A DNA stretch of 64,000 bases from Sphingobacterium multivorum (GTDB taxonomy: Bacteria > Bacteroidota > Bacteroidia > Sphingobacteriales > Sphingobacteriaceae). The position numbers were made by a program, and so were the translations under genes. The stretch covers positions 218,698 through 282,697 of the forward strand of contig NZ_UAUU01000005.1 of assembly GCF_900457465.1 (NCBI RefSeq). Direction: 5' to 3'. The first letter of the stretch is position 1. Each line of letters starts with the position of its first letter. The notes below the pieces were generated by a model, which searched no databases, had not been told where the DNA came from, and saw nothing but the letters and a program-made list of their open reading frames with translations. This document shows positions 40,803 to 50,040 of the stretch, piece after piece.

Positions 40803-42125
40803 CTAATGTAGATTGATGGTATGCCCAAGGTCTTCCAGTGACTTCCCTTTTGTCTCCGGCATAAACTTAAGCACATAGATAAGCTGTAAAACCATAAATA
40901 GGGCAAAGATCAAGAAGGTACCGCCCCCGCCGAGCATTTCCGTCAATGCAGGAAAACAAAAGGTAATAATTGCCGCCATCACCCAGTGTGTCAAGCTGCC
41001 GAATGTCTGTCCTTTAGCACGGACATCATTCGGAAAAATTTCCGAAATAAACACCCAAATCACAGCGCCTTGCGAGAATGCGAAAAAGGCAATAAAACTC
41101 ATCAGATAGATGGTGATCGCAAAACCCGTCGTTTGATTGGTATAAAAAGCATGGGAAACGAGTGCCAAAGAAACAATCAGTCCAATCGAACCCACCAACA
41201 TTAATTTTCTTCTACCGACCTTATCGATGAAATTAATCGCCAGCAACGTAAAGATAAAATTGACAACCCCGATCCCAACTGTTGAAAGCAATGAACTCTG
41301 TGAGCCCAAACCGGCCATTTCAAATACACGGGGGGCATAATAGATGATTGCGTTAATACCTGAAACCTGATTGAACAGCGCAAAACAAAAGGCCAATAAA
41401 ATAGGTTTGACATTTTCGCGAACGAAGAGTTTGCCCTCCCCTGCTGTATTGTTTTTGGACTCCTGAATTTTTGAAATCTCCAGCTCGTAACCATCCGAGT
41501 TGATTTTTTTCATAATTCGTTTTGCTTCAGCTAAATTACCCCTGTGCAGCAGTAACCATCTTGGACTTTCCGGAATAAGGAAGATCAGACCGAAGAATAA
41601 TAACGACGGAAAACACTGTACGCCTAACATCCAACGCCAGGACTCCTCCCCTACCTGACCGATAAAGTAATTGGACAGATAGGCAATCAGAATCCCCAAT
41701 ACGACGTTGAACTGGAAAAGTCCGACCAATTTTCCACGCGATGCCGCCGGAGATATTTCCGATATATAGATTGGTGCAGTTACCGAAGAGACGCCAACGC
41801 CTATACCACCCAAAAAGCGGAATAAAATAAATATCGTCCAGTCATTCGCCAATGCGCTGCCTATTGCTGAGATAAAGTAAAGAGCTGCAACCGCAAATAA
41901 AGTATTCTTACGCCCCAACTTATCTGAAGGCAGTGCACCCAGCGCTGCTCCAACAACTGTTCCGATCAATGCAATGGCCATGGTCAATCCATGCTGAAAC
42001 TCACTTAAATGCCAGTGTTCCTGCACGGCCTTTTCTGCTCCTGAAATAACCGCTGTATCAAATCCAAATAAAAATCCGCCTAAAGCCACTACAAAGGACC
42101 AAGCTAGTACCGTGTTTTTGTTCAT
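40803..42125 (-). CDS. MFS sugar-porter-family importer
   Basis: Inner-membrane proton-linked monosaccharide transporter with 12 predicted helices, 440 residues. Sugar-porter motifs: GGFLFGFDTAVISGAE in helix 1, DKLGRKN between helices 2 and 3, PESPRWLL after helix 6, IDKVGRRK between helices 8 and 9, and PETKGKSLEDLG after helix 12. Fructose is the likely substrate given the fructokinase that follows and the GH32 genes. The 198 bp between its stop and the fructokinase start contain a weak imperfect hairpin (ATAGGCG 40745 with CGCCTAT 40776) but no gene. It is the first gene of the fructan operon. Confidence 0.92.
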   Translation of the reverse strand: MNKNTVLAWSFVVALGGFLFGFDTAVISGAEKAVQEHWHLSEFQHGLTMAIALIGTVVGAALGALPSDKLGRKNTLFAVAALYFISAIGSALANDWTIFILFRFLGGIGVGVSSVTAPIYISEISPAASRGKLVGLFQFNVVLGILIAYLSNYFIGQVGEESWRWMLGVQCFPSLLFFGLIFLIPESPRWLLLHRGNLAEAKRIMKKINSDGYELEISKIQESKNNTAGEGKLFVRENVKPILLAFCFALFNQVSGINAIIYYAPRVFEMAGLGSQSSLLSTVGIGVVNFIFTLLAINFIDKVGRRKLMLVGSIGLIVSLALVSHAFYTNQTTGFAITIYLMSFIAFFAFSQGAVIWVFISEIFPNDVRAKGQTFGSLTHWVMAAIITFCFPALTEMLGGGGTFLIFALFMVLQLIYVLKFMPETKGKSLEDLGHTINLH

Positions 42126-42417
42126 GTTATGATCTATAATTGATTAATCCAAATTTAACCCTGGTTTCATCTTAACTTAAATTTGAGCTTCGCAAAAACA
42201 TTTATTTATGTAACATTTTTTAAAAAACATTAAAACACTAAAAATCTGAAACTTACACTAGTATTACTTTTTAAAACTTTCACTTTTTAAACAGAAAATT
42301 TAGAAAATGATACATTTTTGAAAGTTTCCATATCAGTGTAAAGAATACACTAACAAAGACGATGTTAGCCTAAAAAAACTAAATAATGTATATTCGGATA
42401 TTGAAGGGAAAAAAATC
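42126..42417. promoter_or_regulatory. Divergent control region of the fructan locus
   Basis: The 292 AT-rich bases between the importer (minus) and the hybrid sensor (plus) must hold both promoters. Visible patterns are a direct repeat of ACTTTTTAAA at 42266 and 42282 (16 bp apart) and a dyad AGTGTA-N5-TACACT at 42335-42351. Either could be the site of the AraC-type output domain of the adjacent regulator; neither is proven. Confidence 0.5.
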
Positions 42418-45171
42418 ATGGGAAAATATTTCATTTATGGTGGCATATTGATCCTGCTTCTTTTTTGTGGATGTCAACCAATGGTCCAGAAGAAAAAGCG
42501 GATTATTGCTTTTTCACAGTGTATCGGAAATGATGCCTGGCGACAAACCATGCTCGAAGAAATGAAAAGGGAACTTTCCTTCAATCCGGATATTGACTTT
42601 CTTTATCGAGATGCCCATGGCGACAATAATGTCCAGATTAATCAAATTCGGGAATTAGTCAAACAGGATATCGATCTTCTGATTGTATCGCCAAATGAGG
42701 CCGAGCCCCTTACCCCTATAGTAGATTCGGTATTTCAACGCAATATACCCGTCATCGTAACTGACCGTAAGACATCCTCAGGCCAATATAATGCCTATGT
42801 GGGGGCAGACAATCTTGCTATCGGAAAACTGGCGGGCCAGTATAGCCGCACCATTTTACAAAACAATGGTTCGATCGGCCTGGTTACTGGATTATCGGGT
42901 ACATCCGCCTCCATAGAACGTGAAAAAGGCTTTATGCAGCAAATTGGAGATGCTAAAGGGATTCGAACGAGCGGAATCATTCACGGCGGATGGGAAAAAA
43001 ACAAAGCTTATTTGGAAACGCGTAGGCATATAGACCAAATGATCCAGAGTGATATCATCTTCACCTTCAATGATCAGATGGCCATGGGGGTAAAAAAAGC
43101 ATTGGACGAAGCCCAGATCAAAAAGGACATTAAGATAATCGGTGTTGATGCCCTTCCTGGTCCCGGAAATGGCCTTGAACAGATCATACAGGGCAAAATG
43201 TTCGCTTCCATACTCTACCCCACTGGCGGAGCCGAAGCCATTCGAACGGCCTTGGCTATCATCAACCACCAAAACTACCGCCGCGAGAATATACTCGCAA
43301 CCTCTGTCATCGATAAAACCAACGCGGAATTGCTTGCCCTGCAGTCGGATAAAATAAAGCAACAGCAGCTCGATATAGACAAAAGACAGGAATTCATTAC
43401 GGAACAGAATAAGATTTACCAAAGTCAAAAGTCGGTTCTTAATGTACTGGTCGTTAGCTTGGTGCTTGCTGTTGTCTTTGGTGGCATTTCTATTATCGTG
43501 ATCAGGAGCAACTGGGAAAAGAACAAACATCTGGAAATCCAAAATAGTGAGATCCTTGCGCAACAAAAACAGATCGTCGAGATGAATAGTCAGATCCAGC
43601 AAGCGGCAGAAATCAAGAATAATTTCTTCACCAACATCTCACATGAATTTAAAACACCACTGACGCTTATTATAGCGCCTATCGAGGACCTTGAATTACG
43701 AAAAGACCTGCCAGAAGAAGTCAAAGAACAGTTGTCGCGCGTCAAGCGGAATGCAAAAAAACTACAGCGTTTGGTTACCGACCTCATTGATATCCACCGA
43801 ATCAGTAAATCAAAAATTAGGTTACATGCGTCTATCGTTTATATCGATCCATTCATCCAGCAGGTAATAGGTAGTTTCAAACCGCTATTTAAGAAAAACA
43901 GAATCTCGGTCAGTTATATCAACAAAACGAGTTTGAAAGAGGTTTGGATGGACGAATACCTCATGGAACAGGTCCTATCCAACTTATTATCCAATGCGAT
44001 CAAACATACTTCAGCAAGCGGCAGAATTGAAATTATACTAGAAGAAAACAATTTCAAGGACTATTTTTATCTACGCGTATTGGATAATGGTCTGGGAATT
44101 GCGCCGGTTGATATTGAGCATATTTTTGATCCTTTTTACCAAGGAGCCGGCAGCCGTAACGGATCCGGAATCGGACTCGCATACAGCAAACAGATCGTCG
44201 AACTGCATCATGGCCAGATCACCGTGAGCAGCAAGCCCGGCCATGGATCGATCTTCACCCTCCGCATGCCAATTGGGAATGGTCATTATGAACCTGCTGA
44301 ACTGGCCGGTTTCGACAGTGGAGAAAAACCATCGTTTCAGCAACAAGATCTACTGGACACGACAGCAAAGGTGGTAGACAACAATCTTTCTTTTCGATCC
44401 AACAAATCGAAGAGCATTATGATCGTCGAAGATAATGATGAAATCAGAGACTATCTCCGCTCGTTATTGGAACAGGATTACAACCTGTTTCTGGCAAAGG
44501 ATGCCCAGCAAGCCACTAGTATGATGAAGACACATTTTCCAGACCTGGTGATCACCGATATTATGCTTCCTGATGGAAGCGGACTGGATATTTTGAAAGA
44601 CATCAAAGCCTTTTATCAGACCGCACATATTCCCGTCATCTTACTGAGTGCACTTGCCAACGAGGAGACCATGCTTGAGGGGAGCAAATTAATGGCCGAT
44701 GACTATATTACTAAGCCATTCAATGCCGAACTGCTGCGGATACGTATTTCAAATATTCTTCAATCGCGTCATCAGCTTAAAGAAAAATATAGCAGCAACG
44801 TCGAACAGTTTGAGCGTACTCAAGCCGAACAGGTCAACGATAGCGACAGAAGATTCCTAAACAATCTCTCCGCCATTGTCGAATCCAAGTTATCGGATCA
44901 GCGGTTAAGCGTCGACGGGATTGCCAACGACCTCCATCTCTCACGCGTTCAGCTCTATCGTAAGGTGAAACAGCTGCTCGACTGCAGTGTCAATGAGTAT
45001 ATTGTGGAACGAAGATTAAAGAAAGCCAAAAGCCTGATGGCTGAGGGTCTAACCATCAACGAAATATTTAGTAGTGTCGGCTTTTCATCAGCATCTTACT
45101 TCGCGTCGGCCTTTAAAAGGAAATATGGACAGTCACCAAGCGCCTATAAAAAAGAATTTGACAAAAAATAG
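42418..45171 (+). CDS. Hybrid two-component sensor/regulator with periplasmic sugar-binding domain
   Basis: One-protein signalling system of 917 residues. An N-terminal anchor or signal (about 1-20) precedes a type I periplasmic-binding-protein domain (about 27-300; IAFSQCIGNDAWRQ, VGADNLAIGKLAG, FNDQMAMGVKKAL). A membrane helix follows at about 339-363, then the histidine kinase (FFTNISHEFKTPLT with His about 409; DNGLGI; GSGIGLAYSKQIVELH). The receiver has IMIVEDNDEIRDYL, DIMLPDGSG and TKPF, and an AraC-type DNA-binding domain ends the protein (about 815-917). BT1754 of the Bacteroides levan locus has the same layout and binds fructose. Divergence from the fructose importer supports fructan control. 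No frame break. Confidence 0.94.
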   Translation: MGKYFIYGGILILLLFCGCQPMVQKKKRIIAFSQCIGNDAWRQTMLEEMKRELSFNPDIDFLYRDAHGDNNVQINQIRELVKQDIDLLIVSPNEAEPLTPIVDSVFQRNIPVIVTDRKTSSGQYNAYVGADNLAIGKLAGQYSRTILQNNGSIGLVTGLSGTSASIEREKGFMQQIGDAKGIRTSGIIHGGWEKNKAYLETRRHIDQMIQSDIIFTFNDQMAMGVKKALDEAQIKKDIKIIGVDALPGPGNGLEQIIQGKMFASILYPTGGAEAIRTALAIINHQNYRRENILATSVIDKTNAELLALQSDKIKQQQLDIDKRQEFITEQNKIYQSQKSVLNVLVVSLVLAVVFGGISIIVIRSNWEKNKHLEIQNSEILAQQKQIVEMNSQIQQAAEIKNNFFTNISHEFKTPLTLIIAPIEDLELRKDLPEEVKEQLSRVKRNAKKLQRLVTDLIDIHRISKSKIRLHASIVYIDPFIQQVIGSFKPLFKKNRISVSYINKTSLKEVWMDEYLMEQVLSNLLSNAIKHTSASGRIEIILEENNFKDYFYLRVLDNGLGIAPVDIEHIFDPFYQGAGSRNGSGIGLAYSKQIVELHHGQITVSSKPGHGSIFTLRMPIGNGHYEPAELAGFDSGEKPSFQQQDLLDTTAKVVDNNLSFRSNKSKSIMIVEDNDEIRDYLRSLLEQDYNLFLAKDAQQATSMMKTHFPDLVITDIMLPDGSGLDILKDIKAFYQTAHIPVILLSALANEETMLEGSKLMADDYITKPFNAELLRIRISNILQSRHQLKEKYSSNVEQFERTQAEQVNDSDRRFLNNLSAIVESKLSDQRLSVDGIANDLHLSRVQLYRKVKQLLDCSVNEYIVERRLKKAKSLMAEGLTINEIFSSVGFSSASYFASAFKRKYGQSPSAYKKEFDKK

Positions 45172-45200
45172 CCGATCAGTGGGCATGCACGAACGAAACG

Positions 45201-45972
45201 TTAAAACTGCCCCTTTCGTTTAAATAGATAAAAGCTGATCAATAGAAATACAACAACCATCACCATGTTGCAGTAATCGAGCCGTGCAAATGAGTCATTT
45301 TCGGATAGGATGTTCATGACCGCATTATAAGCACCCGTATAGGGTATAAAATCCGAAAAGCTTTTTTGCGCCACCAGCACTGAAAACACCAACATAAACA
45401 TCCCCACCCCAATCGGGTAAATAAAGCTTCGGAACAATAGACTTAAAGCCAGCTGGATCATCCCAATAGCTGATAAGGTAATGAAAAGCTTCAGAAATGT
45501 ATAAAAAATCACCTGCCTATAGTCGTAATTCTGGAAACCAAGGACGGGATAAATCAGACTGAGCAGATAGCCGCTGATCAAAAATGCAGCGTACGCAAAA
45601 AGAATTGAAAAAAGTAATGTTAGTAGAATAAAGGTCGCTTTGGAAAAGAAAATATTCGATTTACTGATGGGCACAGTAAAGAGTATTTTATAATTGTTTA
45701 TTCTTATACTCCACATCACAGCAAGCATATACGAACAAAGCGACAAGAATGGGATAGAGTAAATAAAAAAATTGAAATACATATCGACCCAATAAGACTT
45801 TCCAGGGATTGGGAATGGCGCTGGCACCACCGGAATTGACAATGTCATAGATTATATAAGCGCTAATCGCAAAAATAAGCAGCATAGGTGCGATCAAGAC
45901 CCCAAAAATTTCCCTGTTACGAAGAAGTTTGTACTTTTCAGACAAAAAAGCAGTATAAAATGTATTAGCCAT
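45201..45972 (-). CDS. ABC-2-type transporter permease, one frame break
   Basis: Membrane subunit of about 257 residues with six likely helices (for example IFGVLIAPMLLIFAISAYII and the C-terminal MVMVVVFLLISFYLF). The ATG at 45972 overlaps the ATPase stop by 8 bases, so translation is probably coupled; a GTG at 45978 is possible. The frame breaks near 45697 (AATAAAC), where CCDVEYKN joins NNYKILFTVPISKS. It resembles permeases of the bacitracin/lantibiotic-immunity type; the substrate is unknown. It ends 29 bp from the convergent sensor gene. Confidence 0.85.
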
Positions 45973-46870
45973 TTGCACGAGCGATTAGGTTTATAAAAAT
46001 TTGTTCAAGATCAGCACCACGGGATTCCAGCCCATAAATAGCAATCTGCTGTTCAACCAATGATTTGATCACAAAATCAAATTGCTGATCATCCCCTATA
46101 TTGACGATAACATTTTGACCATCGATCTTAACGGTAGAAAAACCTGCATTTTGCAAAATAGAAACTGTTGCAGCAGGATTGGATGTCCGTAAGAACACTT
46201 CTCGGTCAACCTGCCCCAGCAGCTCATGCTTAGTTCCTTGGAAAATCATTTTCCCACCTTCTATGATACCAATGTGTGTTGCTATTTTTTCAAGCTCACT
46301 CAAAATATGGCTTGAAAGAAAGATCGTTTTACCCTGTTCATTGAGGTGACAAAACAAGTTGCGCATTTCCACAATACCCTGTGGGTCGAGACCATTTAAT
46401 GGTTCATCCAGAATGAGTAATTGGGGATCATGAAATATCGCCATTGCAATCCCTAACCGCTGTTTCATACCCATAGACAAAGCATTCGTTTTTTTCTTTT
46501 TCTCCCGATGAAGATCAACCATTTCCAACACTTCATCAATGCGTTTATTCCCTTTTTTATGAATGATATCCAAATACTTTAAATTTTCAAAAACGGTTAA
46601 CTTAGTATAATAACAAGGCGATTCGATCAGGTTTCCAACATTCGTATAGATACGTGTTCGATTTGTCCTAAGACTATTTCCCTGAATAAAAATCGCATCT
46701 GTCCGGTCCTCCAAAAGACCTAAAAGTAGCTTGATTGTTGTCGATTTTCCGGCTCCATTTCGCCCGAGATAGCCATAAATACCCTTTTCTGGTACCTGCA
46801 GACTGATGTTATCCAGGATTGTTTTCGCGCCTATTTTAAAGCTAAGTTGTTTTGTGAGGATACTTTCCAT
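45965..46870 (-). CDS. ABC transporter ATP-binding protein
   Basis: Cytoplasmic ATPase of 301 residues. Walker A GRNGAGKST (about 37-45), signature LSMGMKQRLGIA, Walker B LLILDEPLNGLDP and the switch His in FLSSHIL are all intact. The C-terminal 80 residues are of the type found in bacitracin- and lantibiotic-export ATPases. It starts 5 bp after the esterase-like gene and overlaps the permease gene, so the three form one operon. No frame break. Confidence 0.93.
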   Translation of the reverse strand: MESILTKQLSFKIGAKTILDNISLQVPEKGIYGYLGRNGAGKSTTIKLLLGLLEDRTDAIFIQGNSLRTNRTRIYTNVGNLIESPCYYTKLTVFENLKYLDIIHKKGNKRIDEVLEMVDLHREKKKKTNALSMGMKQRLGIAMAIFHDPQLLILDEPLNGLDPQGIVEMRNLFCHLNEQGKTIFLSSHILSELEKIATHIGIIEGGKMIFQGTKHELLGQVDREVFLRTSNPAATVSILQNAGFSTVKIDGQNVIVNIGDDQQFDFVIKSLVEQQIAIYGLESRGADLEQIFINLIARANG

Positions 46871-46875
46871 TGGTG

Positions 46876-48147
46876 TTACCGGTAAATTGGATCTTTATTG
46901 ATATCGATATAGAAAATGCCGTCGATAAAGTCGTGCCACCTTCTATCTTCATCAATCCCTTGATTGATGACTGAACTAAAATTCTGTTTTAAAATACTAT
47001 TGTTGGACAACTCCCGAAGATCTAAAAAGAAATAAGGCGATTTGGTAGCATGAAATACATTTTCCACCGCCAACTTACCCACTCTATCGACAACACGGCC
47101 AGTTTTATCGTATCGTCCATAGGAAGTAAAGTCCAGGCTATATGCTTGGGCGCCATATTTACGCTTTAGATAAGTCCCAAGCGGCCGATAATCTTTATTG
47201 TATGGAGCAGAAAAGCTATGGATATTGGCACACCAGACGATAATCTTTTTGCCGGCGTAAAGCGAATCGATCTGATAGCATAGATTTTCTGCCATCAGGG
47301 AATCCCTAAAATGCATGCTCTGCATTGATCCTGATTTATAGCGCCAAGATTTGTCAAAGTTATTTCTCATATCGGACAGGTATCGGCTATAGATCAGGTG
47401 CTCATTGTCTTTTACACCCCTGCTGATCACACGGCTCAATGCATCCAATTCTGCTAAAAACTGTTTCTTTTGGTCCGCATCGAGCTGCTTGCTGGCAAAA
47501 CGTTCATATGTCAGGTATTCCAGTTTGTTTCTATTTTTTTTCAATAAAGGATACTTGGTTGAATCAATCCCATTTTTGACTAAGAAATCTTCTAATAATT
47601 TCGCCCGCTTATCAGACAATTCCCTACCCGAAAACTGAATATCAAACCCACCGAGAGAAATAGGATTCTGGGATGTTTTCGTATTTTTATAATAAGTTAA
47701 GAGCAGTTGATTTTCCTCATTTTGCCACCAAAAGTCAAATAGACCGATACCGCCGACCGTTTTTACTTGAGACCGACTCGTAGGGGTATCCATCTGTGCA
47801 TTCATCATCCACATATCATATTGCCCTGCCTCATATAAAACTACGTCATAATCGAGATGCTCATGCAGATAACGGATGAGTCTGGCTTTCGCTTTGAAAG
47901 TTTCGCCATCATTGTGCAGCATTTCACCCAACATCAAAATTCTATTATTTTTTAGCGTAGCATCAAAAAAGCGTAGATCCGAAAAATTACTATCGGTCAT
48001 CAAGATACTTTTGATTTCTTTTTTATGGCGATTCACTTCGGTTAATAATGTTGCATGATTCGCCATGGGCGTATCATTATAGACAAGCTTATTAAACGAT
48101 AAAATTAAAACTGTAGTTATCGCAAGTGCACATAAAACACCTCTCAT
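46876..48147 (-). CDS. Erythromycin-esterase-family protein
   Basis: Member of the EreA/EreB-type superfamily, 423 residues, with an N-terminal hydrophobic segment (about 4-20) that may anchor or export it. The family motif LGEMLHNDGE (about 73-82) supplies the Glu and His known to be essential in macrolide esterases. Other matches are LYEAGQYDMW and IVWCANIHSF. Many members of this family are not macrolide esterases, so the substrate is open. It is the first gene of a three-gene operon with an ABC ATPase and permease, an arrangement suggesting detoxification or self-protection. No frame break. Confidence 0.82.
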   Translation of the reverse strand: MRGVLCALAITTVLILSFNKLVYNDTPMANHATLLTEVNRHKKEIKSILMTDSNFSDLRFFDATLKNNRILMLGEMLHNDGETFKAKARLIRYLHEHLDYDVVLYEAGQYDMWMMNAQMDTPTSRSQVKTVGGIGLFDFWWQNEENQLLLTYYKNTKTSQNPISLGGFDIQFSGRELSDKRAKLLEDFLVKNGIDSTKYPLLKKNRNKLEYLTYERFASKQLDADQKKQFLAELDALSRVISRGVKDNEHLIYSRYLSDMRNNFDKSWRYKSGSMQSMHFRDSLMAENLCYQIDSLYAGKKIIVWCANIHSFSAPYNKDYRPLGTYLKRKYGAQAYSLDFTSYGRYDKTGRVVDRVGKLAVENVFHATKSPYFFLDLRELSNNSILKQNFSSVINQGIDEDRRWHDFIDGIFYIDINKDPIYR

Positions 48148-48291
48148 GCATTTCAGCTTATATGATTCATAATTGATCTATCTACTGCGTGTCACGCTAA
48201 AGTAGAATACATTTTAACATAAGATGATCATTTTTTCTTTTTCCACAAAAAAATTATACAAAAAAAATTAGAAATGCCCTATAACTACAAA

Positions 48292-48390
<99 letters not shown>

Positions 48391-48414
48391 CGTAAAAAAT
48401 ATAGCAGGAGAAAA

Positions 48415-50040
48415 TTAATACCCTACATTTTGTTTCAACGTTCCTTTACTGTTATCGATTACAGCTTGCGGAATTGGCCACAATTCATTTTTTCCAGCTT
48501 TGAACGTTCTATTTTCAGAGAAAAAACGGTCCGTTAGCGACGTGTAAGTAACCTTGCCTGTTTTAGAATCCACCGTACCTTTTGACAGCGCGCCATTGAC
48601 AGGACCGTTCATCACATCTTTGGCTATTCCCCAACGAATAATATCAAAGCGACGGCGTCCTTCTCCTGCGAATTCTACACGCAGCTCGCGACGAACCAAC
48701 TCACGCAGTTTGCTCTGACCACTGTAAACTGCTTTATCTACTTTTGGCATCTTTGCGCGTAGACGAACCAGATCGATATTGTCATATACGCTATTATCAA
48801 TGATCCCCAATTCAATCTTTGCTTCCGCATTTAACAGAAGCATTTCAGCATAACGCATCACAATAATGTTGGTACCCACGTTCCAAATGTTCGCATAACT
48901 GCTCGGATTTTGGATGTATTTTTTATAGTTGTAAGCTGTGCTAGATGCATTATCTGGACCAGATGGATAATCTTCCGATTTCGGATCCAATGGATCGAAA
49001 TATTTACCGTTATACAGTGCTCCTGGGTAAACAATTGTTGCGCCCAGGCGTGGATCTCTTTTTTCATATGGACTGGCAGGGTTATAGGATTTCGACTCGC
49101 CAATAGTTTCTCCATCGGCAGTTTCGTAAGCATCTACCAGACTCTGTGTTGGTACAATAGACCCCCATCCGCCCATGGAATTGGGCAGCATAATACCAAG
49201 TGAAGTATATCCTTGAATATTTACCAAATATTCGATATTCATCATAACCTCACTGTTGTTTTCATTTGCCTCTTCAAATAGGGTTGCATAATCATCGAAT
49301 AATTTATAATTAGCCGAAGAGATGATCTCCTGTGTTGTATTGATGACATCCTGATATTTCTTTTCAAAAGCATAACAGCGAGCCAACAAACCAAGGGCGG
49401 CACCTTTTGACATCCGCCCGCCTCCCTTAGCAAACGACAAATCTGCTGCAGCTTCTTTCAATTCTTTTTCCACAAATTCCAATACTTCTTTTTGCGTATT
49501 TGCAGGCACGAACGAATTTTCTGTGGTCAAAGTTTTCGTAATGATAGGTAGTCCCCCAAATAAGGTCGCCATATCAAAATACTTATATGCGCGTATGACG
49601 CGTACCTCAGCGGTCAGCCGTTTCTTTTTTTCAGCATTAACCGGCGATTTTTCAATATTTTCAAGGATATAATTAGCACGACGGATATGCTCGTACGTAT
49701 AGCGTGCCTCTGCGTTTCCAGAGTTTGTCGGTGTTGCCGTCCCATTTCCCAAAGCTTGGAATCCTTCCCAAGGGAAATCACTATTGGAGTTATCCGAAGT
49801 ACAGTCCATGTAAAAGATCTGTGTACCGTCTTCCCAAGCAGATCCTTCGGCCAGCTTACCGTCGCTTCCCCTTGTACCGCTGTACAAACCTGTTACAGCA
49901 AAATCGGTTTCTGCTTCCGTTTTCCAAAAATTATCGGCATTATATGCATCCAACGGTTCCTGATCGAGTTTTTGACAAGAGAACAATAAGGTGGCTACGC
50001 TCAATGCAATCGTTATATTTCTAAGTTTCATGATTTTCAA
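48415..50040 (-). CDS. SusD-family lipoprotein (GH92-side locus)
   Basis: Surface glycan-binding lipoprotein of 541 residues (538 if the second Met is used). Lipoprotein signal VATLLFSC (Cys about 22). Family motifs: VIRAYKYFDMATLFGG, MRYAEMLLLNAEAKIELG, RRELRVEFAGEGRRRFDIIRWG and the C-terminus GTLKQNVGY. The start codon abuts the SusC stop, so translation is probably coupled. No frame break. No regulator gene is attached to this pair in the window. Confidence 0.94.
   Translation of the reverse strand: MKIMKLRNITIALSVATLLFSCQKLDQEPLDAYNADNFWKTEAETDFAVTGLYSGTRGSDGKLAEGSAWEDGTQIFYMDCTSDNSNSDFPWEGFQALGNGTATPTNSGNAEARYTYEHIRRANYILENIEKSPVNAEKKKRLTAEVRVIRAYKYFDMATLFGGLPIITKTLTTENSFVPANTQKEVLEFVEKELKEAAADLSFAKGGGRMSKGAALGLLARCYAFEKKYQDVINTTQEIISSANYKLFDDYATLFEEANENNSEVMMNIEYLVNIQGYTSLGIMLPNSMGGWGSIVPTQSLVDAYETADGETIGESKSYNPASPYEKRDPRLGATIVYPGALYNGKYFDPLDPKSEDYPSGPDNASSTAYNYKKYIQNPSSYANIWNVGTNIIVMRYAEMLLLNAEAKIELGIIDNSVYDNIDLVRLRAKMPKVDKAVYSGQSKLRELVRRELRVEFAGEGRRRFDIIRWGIAKDVMNGPVNGALSKGTVDSKTGKVTYTSLTDRFFSENRTFKAGKNELWPIPQAVIDNSKGTLKQNVGY

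Noticed and set aside
42892..43602. 236-codon minus-strand frame
   Set aside because: Antisense to the hybrid sensor, whose domains are unmistakable.
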